Source: Pinus tabuliformis (taxonomy: Eukaryota > Streptophyta > Pinopsida > Pinales > Pinaceae). Taken from it: a DNA stretch of 64,000 nucleotides. The notes under the pieces were generated by a model. It searched no databases and was not told the origin of the DNA. It saw only the letters and a program-made list of their open reading frames with translations. Within the stretch, counting starts at the first letter, position 1. Each line of letters opens with the position of its first letter. The translations under genes and the position numbers were made by a program. Location: contig CM062808.1 of NCBI GenBank assembly GCA_031772625.1, forward strand, positions 146,001,299 to 146,065,298, written 5' to 3'. This document shows, in pieces, positions 21,941 through 30,969 of the stretch.

Positions 21941-23938
21941 AAAGCGCCCTCATAATTGTATAGTACGCCAACTGCCGCCACCCTTAACTCTCCCGGTAAT
22001 ATGTAAAAGTCATCCCATCATGGCATGTTACCATTTGCAACGATTTACTCTGGACTGAACTCGGAAGCTCGGCTCTGAACTGAGAATTTTCACTAAAACA
22101 GCAGTTATGGGAGGAAATCTCATCACATACGAACCTGGCACAACAGCACTTCTTGAGCTCTATCCCGAGGTTTATCAAATCTTTCTGCAAGCGGGATGGC
22201 TAGATTATTTTAGGAGACTTCTGGATTTTGACACACAGCAAGTCCTCGAGTTTGCATGCAATTTAACAGAGGGATTTTCTGTCGTTCAGGGAGTTCAAAT
22301 TCCAGTCACGGAGGAAGTCATAGCCCAAGTTACTGGGCTACCAGCTAATGGCACACGGTGGTTCAGTAGGAAGCACTTGATCCTTAATGCGCAGTAGGAT
22401 TTTCTTCAACCAGGCGAGCAGGTGGAACCCAAGAGAAGAGGCGTAGCACTTCAGTCATTGCCTCAACCGTGGTCGAAAGTTACTGAATTTGTGAAGCAAT
22501 ACCTGACGTGCGAAGGCCGGTACCAGGTAATTTACCAACACGATTTCGTCTTGTTGAATCACTTGAGGCATGGTCAGTTGATAAATATGCCATATTATCT
22601 ATTGGGATGTCTTAAAAATATGTCATGTTACACTGTCAACGCAAAGCGTCCGCTTCTTTCCTTGAAACACCACCGTTTAGCTCAATTGTTGATAAACAGA
22701 GGCCTTGCCTTAAATAACCCCCCTCCCCCCATTAATCCCCATCAAGAGGCAGAAATCCCTCAGCCAGAGCAGGAAATTCCTCATCAGGAAGAGGAAATTC
22801 TTCACCAAGCTGAGGACATACCTCAGCAGGATGAAGAAATCCCTCAGCAAACAGAGGACATTCCAGAGAAAATACCCGAAGAAATCCCTCAGCAAACAGA
22901 CGATATTCCAGAACAAATGCCCGAGGAAGTCCTCCAGCAAACACCCCCACAAGTTGCTGAAAATGTACAATCAGCAGTAGAAATACCCACGGAAACAACC
23001 CCATCCCCCAATAGAACCAACCCATCCATTCCCATACTTGGTATTTCTACCGATGACTCTGATGATAACATCCCTATTACCCTTCTCAAACGAAAAATGC
23101 AGCAGAAAAATGAAACCCCACCAAAAAGAAGAAGAACTAGGGCTTCAGCTAAAGCAGCTGCTATTTCTGCCACTGCCCCTATTTTAAAGAAAGCCAGCCT
23201 GAAAAGAAAAATTTCGGAATTCCCTGCTTCTCTACCCAAGCAAAGGACTCGGTCGTCTGTAATAGCTGAATCTCCTAGCCACACCCTCCCCAGCTCACCA
23301 CCCATCATGTTAAAAACCCGTACTCCCACCAGCCCTGGAAATTCCTCTCCCTCACCCTCGGAGGCTGAGATGCAGAGTGTTCACAGTGTCATGACATCAT
23401 CTTTTAAGGCAGCTGTTACACAATAACCAGCTACCGAAACCCAAGGTAATATTGGCCAAGCGGCTGCAACACAAGAAACAACCACTACCCCAGGTGACAC
23501 ACAAGAACCACCTGTTGGGGATATAAATGTTCAGATCAATGATGAAACACAACCTCTGCCTCCACTGGAACCTGCCGCTCCACAAGCTCAGCCTACCATA
23601 TCTGCCCTGCAAGAAGAAATTGAATTTCTGAAATCCCAAATTCATGATTATCAGGAGGAAATAATAAGGTTCAAGGAAGCCTATCAAAATGAATTTAGCC
23701 TGCACATTTTAGCACGAGTAGCATCTGCAGCAGAGAAGAGTAAAGAGAGCGAATACATGTGCGCCAATTGTGGTGAGATATATACTCAAGCAGGATACAA
23801 GGTAGTTGCAGAACCAATGACTGAAGTTATTCCAGAACCTTCTGCTCTTGTAGTTGAAACGAAAGAACCTGCTGTTACACAAACTGTAGAAGCAAAAACA
23901 GAACCACCACAACCCTCTGCTGAAACAGAGCAACCTGC

Positions 23939-24180
23939 TGTAACACAAGAACTAGCAGGTTCTCCAGAAACTGTACAGGAGCAAACAGAAGAACTTGCTG
24001 TAACACAAGAACCAGCAAGTTCTCCAGAAACTGTACAGGAGCAAACAGAAGAACTTGCTGTAACACAAGAACCAGCAAGTTCTCCAAAAACTATACAGGT
24101 GAAAACAAAACAACCTACTGTAACACAAGAACCAGCAGGATCTCCAAAAAGTGTGAAGAAAGAACTGGAAGGATTTGTTG
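23939..24180 (+). repeat. 60-bp coding tandem repeat in the accessory ORF, four units
   Basis: Units encode VTQEPASSPETVQEQTEELA and variants. The first two units differ at only a few bases, the last two more. The period of exactly 60 bp keeps the frame, so the repeat number can change without disrupting the protein. Confidence 0.85.
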
Positions 24181-24189
24181 AAACATAGG

Positions 24190-24540
24190 AATCAGCAGGG
24201 AATGAAGAGGAAGATATAAAGTCACCACGGCCTACTCAAACTATTGTGAAAAAAGAAAAAGAAGCAGTTACACAGGAATTAACAGGGAATGAAGAAGAAG
24301 ATATAAAGTCACCACGGCCTACCCAAACTGTTGTGAAAAAAGAAAAAGAAGTATTGGTTGTAACACAGGAATCAGGAGGAAATGGAGAAGAAGACATAAA
24401 CTCACCCCGACCTACCCAAATTGCTATGGAACAAGAAGAAGCAGTTACACAAGAATCAGTACAGAATATAGAACAAGAAGAAGACACAGTAGCTGGAAAT
24501 GGGAAGGAAGACATCGAATCACCCCGGCCTACTCCAATTA
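24190..24540 (+). repeat. Second coding tandem repeat in the accessory ORF
   Basis: Three to four units of about 90 bp share GAAGA(A/T)ATAAA(G/C)TCACC, (C/G)CGGCCTAC(T/C)CAAA and CAGTTACACAGGAAT. They encode SPRPTQ.. and AVTQE-type acidic peptides. E3 has a comparable PRPTQVIDEQKS array. Confidence 0.7.
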
Positions 24541-25682
24541 TCACAGAGCAGAAAATTCTTGTTGATGCCTTTACACAAACAGAATCTCCCTTTGTTAGTG
24601 ATGCATGTATAGAGACCGCTAGTTTTCAAGAATTAAAAGGAAAATGGTTGAGAGAATATGAGCTGTCACAAGGCAAAGCATTCCAACAGCAAAAGGGAAT
24701 CTGGTTCAATTATGCATATAAGAACTGGGAAGCACTTGAGCAGTCTAAAGCTCAGTACAAAGAAATTAAGGAACTAAAAGCTAGACTGTCCCAGATGTTT
24801 GAGTTGTTTCAAAGAATACTTGCCACAAGGAAACCCTCTTTCAACTATGCAACATTTTTGAGGGAACGACTAACATTCTTACAGATAAAGGTAGTCAGAG
24901 AAGGTAGACCTCCACAGGTGGTTACATCAGAACAATTTATTGAAACCTTTGCAGAGGCACCCAAAAATGATCAGAATTTGTTGTGCGAGCTTTATCTCCA
25001 CAATGAAGCCATGTCTAAAGAGAGAAACATGAACATACTCCCTCTTGTTGGTGACATACAACTCAGAGCTTTCATTTCCTTTTTAGCCAACCAACTTATT
25101 TGGCAAAACGCCTTTATCTTAGCACAACATAATGAACATAGCTGCCTTCTTTGGATTAGGGCTGAACCTCAAAATGCAGCCACTTTCATTGCACAGCACC
25201 AAAGAATGTTAAGTGAACCTGCAATGAAGGATCACATTAGGCAACTACAAGCAGTGGTCCTGCGAGATTGCCAACACTATGTGAGAACCAAGGCACCTTT
25301 GGCTATTAAAGCCAACAACCTATTCTAGGAAAACTATCCCAAGGAAAGGCAAGAGTATCATCCCTACAATTCACACAATTTACAAGCAGCAATTTCAAGG
25401 GTACCTTACTATGTTAGATGTATGCAACAATGTGCTGAAAATTGGATTGGCTACAGATTTAAATTTCCACTTCTATGGTTATCTGGTCAGCAATACAAGG
25501 GTCAGTTTGGATTATCCAAAAAGGAAGAGGCGGCAGCATGGAGGCAACTACAGACTGTCTGTGGGTTCAGAGACAAGTTTGATACCACTTTCTATAGCTA
25601 CTGTCTCATTAATTCACACTGTTCATCCCAGTACTCTGACTCAGATTCAGAGTAAGCATTGCATGAGGACATGTAATATCTT

Positions 25683-25695
25683 CAGTTGGGGGGGA
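25683..25695 (+). promoter_or_regulatory. Polypurine tract of E2
   Basis: CAGTTGGGGGGGA lies directly before the 3' LTR start TGTTAGG and would prime plus-strand DNA. Confidence 0.8.
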
Positions 25696-27171
25696 TGTTA
25701 GGACTCCAAATTGACAATTTTTGACCTTGTATTTTTGCTATAATATTACCCTTTTTCAGTTCATAAGTTGAAAGCTTTGATTACATAATGACCTAATCAT
25801 CCCAAGGTATGAAGTAACTCTCCACATGACTATATGTTTAATTATTCATTAAATATTCATGTTATCTTTATATTTATCTTTGGAAAAGTTAACTAAGTTG
25901 CTAAGTAACCATTGAACTGTCTAAAGTTTGCAGAAATTGTAGTTCATAGTTGCTGTAACACCAGAAACAGCAACTACGCAGTTGCTGCAACACCAGAAAC
26001 AGCAACTACGCAGTTGCTACAACGCCAGCAACAGCAACTATCTAAAGCGGGGAAACGTTATTTTGCAACAATAACAAACGGCAACTATCAGAAGATCGCC
26101 AGAGTTCCATGCTGACACAGCACGATCAACAACTATCCAAAAAGGGTAAAACACGGTTACAGTTGCTAAAAACACCAGGAACAGCATGAGTTTACTAAAT
26201 CAGCAACAATGGGGAAGCGACAAAGGATAGTGCGAGGATTCCAAGAAGACAGTTGAAGTTTGGTTACTAGCTGTGTAACAATAAGAGACCCAAGAAAGAA
26301 TACATTGTCACACTGTTGCAACAACATCCTGTAACAAGGATGGATTTCTTATTTTTAACAAAAAGGTTTAACTGAATGAACTATGACAGTCTATTGTAAT
26401 AGATGTCTCCTCTATAAATAGGAGACATCTACATTAGAGAAGGGGGGAGAGGAAAAGAAGTTGTAAGGGAAATTTTGAAAGACAACAGCAAAGTCTGAAT
26501 TTTTATTGTAACTGGAACTTTTGGCAAATGAATAGAAGATTGTTCTGAGCACCTAATCCAGCGTTTGTGTTCTGGGGAATCTTGTGAGAGGGACAGGGCC
26601 CACCTTCCTCACAAGATTCACCCATTTATTTCCTGTCAATGTGTAAGTGTGTTTGGTAATTTCCTTTTTGCTGGTACTCTGTTTGGATTCTGTAGCATTA
26701 CCTCTGATAATTTCCTTTTTGCTGGTACTCTGTTTGGATTCTGTAGCATTACCTCTGATAATTTCCTTTTTGCTGGTACTCTGTTTTGTTAATCGCTTGA
26801 AGCTGTAAAAGAATACTTCACCGGTGAATTAGAATTGTTGTGTGTATTAGCAATCTGGTTACAGGGGCAGGTGTTGAACATCCTTACCCTGAGGATAGGG
26901 TCCTGGTCCTCTGCTAACAGAGCAGCCGTTACTTCTCTTTTCAGATTTGTACTCTTAGTTAACTGCTTTCATTTTATCTTTGCAATATACTGTTATAACA
27001 TAGAGTAAGGAGTTTTGACAGAAACAGAATCGTGTATACTACAACTTTTTAATGCTTTTAGAATTAAGTACATACAGTACGCGGTAGCCTTTGAAATAAA
27101 AGACTTTCCCAGGTTGACAAATTAATGTGGTACTTGACTGTTTAATCAATAAACAATTCAACTAGCCAACA
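25696..27171 (+). repeat. 3' LTR of E2
   Basis: It is 1476 bp, TGTTAGGACTCC to CTAGCCAACA, the same length as the 5' LTR with scattered, mostly transition differences. The TATA palindrome recurs at 26401-26430 with slight decay. It is followed by the GTCGG target duplication. Confidence 0.9.
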
Positions 27172-27176
27172 GTCGG

Positions 27177-27482
27177 TTAAACTAGGGTTTGTTAGGGTTT
27201 GCATCTCCTTTTAGCTTTCAGCTTCTTTCTGCAAGTAGACTAGCCTCTTTTGAGTTAGCTTTCATCCATCACAGTTAAAAGCTTCTTCTAAGAACTCATA
27301 GAAGTTGGCTTAAGCTCATAGTGAACTTGTGCCAGCTGATTAAGTGACAGCCTACAGTAAGAGCTAGTACTTGTGCATATAGCACCATCACTTCCAAGTT
27401 TGTTACGAACTACCGGTTGACAAAAGTAAAGAAGAGAGCCCCAGGATTTGCAGCATTATTGCTACAATACTGGAGCCCACCA
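27177..27482 (+). repeat. 3' LTR of E1, right portion
   Basis: Resumes the E1 LTR with TTAAACTAGGGTTTG (compare 5969 onward) and ends GGAGCCCACCA, followed by target duplication AAACC. Confidence 0.88.
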
Positions 27483-27493
27483 AAACCTATTCT

Positions 27494-27690
27494 TGAAAAT
27501 TAGGGCGAATGGAAGGTTGTAACTCCTAATTTCAAGGGCTAAATTTACCTTTTTTTACGCTCTCCCTTAAAATAAGGTGGGCTATTTGAGGCAATTTGTA
27601 AAAATGTACTATGATACAAAATATTCACCCACTAAAAATTTAAAACCCCTTAATTTCACCTAAGGGCGAATATTCGCCCCTAAAATTTTC
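27494..27690. repeat. Candidate MITE or foldback repeat
   Basis: GAAAATTAGGGCGAAT at the left is nearly the reverse complement of ATTCGCCCCTAAAATTTTC at the right, about 180 bp apart. The right end also contains a perfect 16-bp palindrome, GGGCGAATATTCGCCC (27664-27679). No clear target duplication was identified, so family assignment is open. Confidence 0.35.
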
Positions 27691-27707
27691 CATGTATAGG
27701 ATATCCC

Positions 27708-28628
27708 TCATAATTCTTTTAATCTCCTCATGGTCAACAAACAGTTGATAGTCATCCACCTTCTTTTCATGTAACACCATATGCAACATATTGGCCATGT
27801 GTCAGTGTTAGAAAATGGAGTGAAAGAAGTGTAAACGTCGTTTCCTCCATTTACCTGGGCTAGGAACCCAGTTGGTTTTGTGTACACATATTTCAGAGTC
27901 AAGGTGATACATTTATCTCCAAATTCCTTTCCTTCCAAGATCTGAATCTCTTGTCGAACCTCCAATGTCATGGCATCAAAAAAATTGGTCAGTGATTCCC
28001 ATCTAAAGAGACGATGTTGTGTAAATGAGGATGTTTTTTTTGAACCACACCTACAACTAGGTAAGCATTGTATGGGTGCCATGCAGAACCAAGTTATAGA
28101 AATAAACTTCATAGACCAAAGATGGAACATCCCTTTGAAGGATACCAAGTATGCGACTAAACAAAGGCCACCCCCGAAGATCCCATTGTTTGTGGGAAAA
28201 GTCACGGGTGATTGAGGATACCCAAATTTCGACACTATAATTGTATTGTCCAAAAAACAATGACATGAAACTTTGCAACGTAAATAAAACCAATACCATC
28301 TTATTTGCACCCAAAAAGATGAAATTGACCCCTTGAGGACCCAGATTACTCCATGTTTTGGACGAGGATTGACATTGCTAGAACCAAATAGAGAGAGTGC
28401 CACTATACCAGTCCCTAGCAACGAGCATTGGACAATTGAATGATATACCCGAAGGGTCAAGGGTTGGTAAATCAATGAAGGGTAGTACGACAACCAATTA
28501 AAAGGAAGGTCACAATGAGGAGTTGTGTAAAAAGAAGTAAAAAAACATGTGTAGCCTTTCGTGGCTCCATAATCCCTACCTCGAACCACTATGAGTAAGA
28601 TCCTACAAAGGAAATGTAGCCCACACAA
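27708..28628 (-). other. Long open frame of unknown nature (306 codons)
   Basis: A minus-strand frame stays open for 306 codons. Part near its end reads protein-like (MTLEVRQEIQILEGKEFGDK, LKYVYTKPTGFLAQVNGG), but much is Cys/Trp/Phe-rich as expected of an off-frame reading. Another minus frame across 27700-27780 also reads plausibly (LHEKKVDDYQLFVDHEEIKR), so the stretch may be a decayed gene or transposon read in a mixture of frames. No family was recognised, and no start context, intron or neighbour helps. Confidence 0.25.
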
Positions 28629-29589
28629 AGGACTCTCTCTTTGTCCAATAAGAAGACTTGATACCTGAGATCAGAGTGGTGATAGCCCAAAGAACAAAAT
28701 TTCAACACTTGTAGTAGTGACCAAAGACCTGAACTGAGAATATAATAGTTTAAGAAAAATTATACCTTAATGTCGACATGGACTAGACCACCCTTTTCCC
28801 ATGAAGTACATCAACTAGACACATAAATATACAAAGTATAGGTGACTAAATATGGGACACTTAAGTTCAAGATGAACGATTTTTGAAACTATACAATAAA
28901 AATCTTGAGAGATAGCAATAATATGGTGTATGTGAATATGTTGCATATACCCCACAAAATATTGTCACTAAAATGTTCCTCCCATACACTGTAGTTGTTG
29001 CTCACCACCCTCATACCTCATGCATGGTGATAATGAATGTTTTATACCAACCGTAACCTTTCTCATACCAAAAATGACTTTGAGGGCATACTCCCACCAC
29101 GTGCCAGGTGGAAAACCTTCCTCTGATTTCTACTTGCACTAGAAACCTGATGATATGATGATCAATTATGTCATTTGATCGACTGCCAGAGGAAATTTTC
29201 TTTGCAACCAATCCCCCACATACCTGTGTGTGCATGATTGTGTCGAAGGAGTTAAAAAATAGGTGCTTAGGTTTGCAAAGGTTCTTTTCCCAGGGTTCCC
29301 AACATGGAAACTTAAATTCCCTTACCAATATTCCTTGTAATCACCTATTGTTTACCCTAATAACTATCCATGCATTTGCACAATGATGCCAAGTGTAGGA
29401 CCTGGCACACCTCCTTATACCCACCTCTAGCCCATCCAATGAAACTCCATGCATGGCACTCATGTTTTTTTAACGACATTCGAAACTAAAGGCATTCGTT
29501 GGAAATAAGCACTCTACTAGATCTGTCCCTTGTCGACCATTCACCGAAAAAGCACCCCATCAGGGGACCATCTCATCTCGTTCTTATCC
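28629..29589. other. Unassigned sequence with one minus-strand coding-like stretch
   Basis: A minus-strand frame at 29011-29328 encodes 105 codons (FLVQVEIRGRFSTWHVVGVC is typical) with no recognised family. It lies downstream of the RNase H fragment on the same strand and may be part of the same decayed element. Otherwise nothing was seen. Confidence 0.3.
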
Positions 29590-29970
29590 TACTCTATGTG
29601 TTGCTTTAACTCTAGTATCAGATCTAGTTTTAACCATTGAGGTCGTTCCACCTCCAAATCCACATTAGTCTCCCCACTACTCCAGTTAGCGAGACAATTA
29701 GTTGCTCGGTTTCCCTCCCTCTTTGTGTGGATGGGAATTACGTAATCAAAATTCTATAAAAATTCCTTTATAGCACTTTTCACCTCTAAGATTTTCCAAC
29801 TCCTAATAGAATTTTTTTGGCGGATGACCCAACAGTAAATTCTGGACCATTCTAATGGCAATTTGGAAGTCTCCATTCACCTAGAGCAAACATATTCCTT
29901 TCCTAGCTATGATTGGAGTACCCTTTTATACTGCCCAAAATTCCGCCTGATTATTAAACTTAGTTAATTT
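29590..29970 (-). pseudogene. RNase H-domain fragment, LINE-like or RVT_3 type
   Basis: Minus-strand translation near 29960-29930 gives FNNQAEFWAV. This is followed, with interruptions, by GDFQIAIRMVQNLLLGHPPK and, near 29700, an HTKREGN-like segment leading to LANW. This is the pattern of plant RNase H domains (N-x-AE block, GDS/DFQ block, then H..REGN..AD.LAN) found at the end of plant LINE ORF2 and in related host proteins. No RT was found upstream. Several stops interrupt the frame, so it is a decayed copy. Which of the two families it belongs to cannot be decided here. Confidence 0.45.
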
Positions 29971-29974
29971 ATTG

Positions 29975-30298
29975 TAAAAGTTTATCTTATATACGATGAG
30001 TGCATGTGAGATTATGGCATTTGTACCTCTAATGACATATGAATTAAGAAATGAAAAGTACAACATATTTTTTATATTTTTATATTATTGTGTAAAACAA
30101 AAGTGATGGTGGGTACCCTTTGTTCAACTCTTATCTAAGAGATGGTTTTGGGATTTAGGTTAATTTTGAAAGGTTTTATAAAGTCCAAGAATGCAATATT
30201 TCTTGTGTCAATTTTGTTTTATAATAGTGTCAAGGCTTGTATTATAGAAATTGGACATTCTAAAATACAAGGTGTGGTTATATAGCTCAAGTGAATGA
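29975..30298. other. AT-rich sequence before E5, nothing recognised
   Basis: No coding or repeat signal was seen. The last five bases, AATGA (30294-30298), would be the left target duplication of E5; the right copy is not in place. Confidence 0.5.
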
Positions 30299-30351
30299 TG
30301 TAGATTTTTAATGGAGATTTCTACTACTTATGTATTCAAACTGAAAACAAG
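30299..30351 (-). repeat. E5 3' LTR, left piece
   Basis: TGTAGATTTTTAATGGAGAT through CAAACTGAAAACAAG matches the start of the right LTR at 41232. It ends at the ACAAG target site of E6 (30347-30351). Confidence 0.75.
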
Positions 30352-30958
30352 TGATCCGGATTTAAACAGGAACGCAACAAATTACAGAGATAACCATATA
30401 CACAAAGATGCAGCGGAAATAATACTTCATTTCATTAATGGAAAATATATGCTTACAAACAGAAATGGCAATAAACTAGTTAGGGCGATGGTAGCTTATC
30501 TCTGAGAAGAGATGTGATGGCTACATGCCTCTGAACTGTGTTACAATGAGGCTCACAGGCCTATTTATTGTTGAGAAACAATGGAAAAACCCTTAACATT
30601 CCAAAACCTAACCCTAGGAGATGAAACACCAAACTGTGGGCCCCGTTTGGGGGTAAGTTGGTACATCAACTTCCCGGGATCGTAACTTTGGCATATGATC
30701 TCCGTTTGACGCGTACAATAGCTCATTAGAAAGATCTATCTGAGCACTATCATTGTTGGAACCCATGGGCTTGTGTTGCCCCCGGATTCCCCAAAAAACG
30801 TCGTTTAGGGCCTCAAAACGGCTCCGGAAGTTCAGGACCCGAAAAACTGCTAAAAATAGTAAGTTGTGCTACAATTAAGGAAACTGAAAATGCTGAGAAA
30901 GACAATGGTGGGGGTCCAGGTGGACTTGGCAGGTGGCCACCAATATCCACCTGGATCA
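30352..30958 (-). repeat. 3' LTR of E6
   Basis: 607 bp, plus-strand ends TGATCCGG and CCTGGATCA. It is preceded (minus orientation) by the polypurine tract and the end of pol. Confidence 0.9.
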
Positions 30959-30969
30959 TTCCTCCCCCC
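30959..30969 (-). promoter_or_regulatory. Polypurine tract of E6
   Basis: The minus strand reads AGGGGGGAGGAA between the pol stop codon (30970-30972) and the 3' LTR, so the pol end and plus-strand primer are almost contiguous. Confidence 0.75.

Larger units (their letters stand above)
22107..25655 (+). pseudogene. E2 accessory 3' ORF region, two conserved domains and acidic repeat linker
   Basis: It lies in the same strand as pol, between pol and the 3' LTR. The N-terminal domain (about 22107-22720) encodes ELYPEVYQIFLQAGWLDYFR, VLEFACNLTEGFSVV, IPVTEEVIAQVTGLPANG, RWFSRKHLILNAQ and LTCEGRYQVIYQHDFVLLNH. The style resembles plant transposon protein/ATHILA ORF-1 families, but this is a resemblance, not a match I could test. 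The linker (about 22720-24590) is Pro/Gln/Glu/Thr-rich with tandem repeats and contains CANCGEIYTQAGYKVV. The C-terminal domain (about 24590-25655) is helix-rich (LRERLTFLQIKVVREGRPPQ, CELYLHNEAMSKER, LRAFISFLANQLIWQNAF, CAENWIGYRFKFPLLWLSG). No membrane anchor or signal peptide was seen, so an envelope role is not supported. Broken. Confidence 0.6.
14049..27171 (+). mobile_element. E2: Athila/Tat-like Ty3/gypsy retrotransposon with accessory 3' ORF
   Basis: E2 is 13,123 bp, with LTRs of identical length (1476 bp) and a perfect target duplication GTCGG (14044-14048 and 27172-27176). It lies inside the 3' LTR of E1. Order: LTR, tRNA-Asp-like primer site, gag with zinc knuckle, protease, RT, RNase H, integrase, splice-acceptor-like site, minisatellite, G-run, accessory ORF, polypurine tract, LTR. 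Order of domains and primer type place it in the non-chromovirus Athila/Tat branch. LTRs look about 97% alike by eye, so it is younger than its host E1. All domains are present, but the coding regions are broken, with roughly eight breaks. Confidence 0.88.
4141..27482 (+). mobile_element. E1: Ty3/gypsy-type LTR retrotransposon without pol, split by E2
   Basis: The element runs from TGATGAGCCC at 4141 to GAGCCCACCA at 27482 and is flanked by a perfect 5-bp target duplication AAACC (4136-4140 and 27483-27487). Without the 13.1 kb E2 insertion in its 3' LTR it would be about 10.2 kb. Parts in order: 2.1 kb 5' LTR, tRNA-Asp primer site, gag-like gene, about 3 kb without recognisable genes but with structured repeats, a 3' ORF remnant, polypurine tract, 3' LTR. 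No protease, RT, RNase H or integrase is present, so it looks like a non-autonomous member needing a relative such as E2. LTRs look roughly 96% alike over the first 330 bp by eye. It is a fossil with several breaks. Confidence 0.85.

Noticed and set aside
22710-23329. Minus-strand frames opposite the E2 accessory ORF linker
   Set aside because: Antisense shadows of Pro/Gln/Glu repeats; the sense frame matches E3, the antisense does not.
23875-24087. Leu/Val-rich minus frame that looks like membrane segments
   Set aside because: It is the antisense of the 60-bp acidic repeat and repeats with the same period.
22107-25655. Envelope gene call for the accessory ORF
   Set aside because: Position fits, but no signal peptide, transmembrane span, fusion peptide or glycosylation-rich ectodomain was seen.
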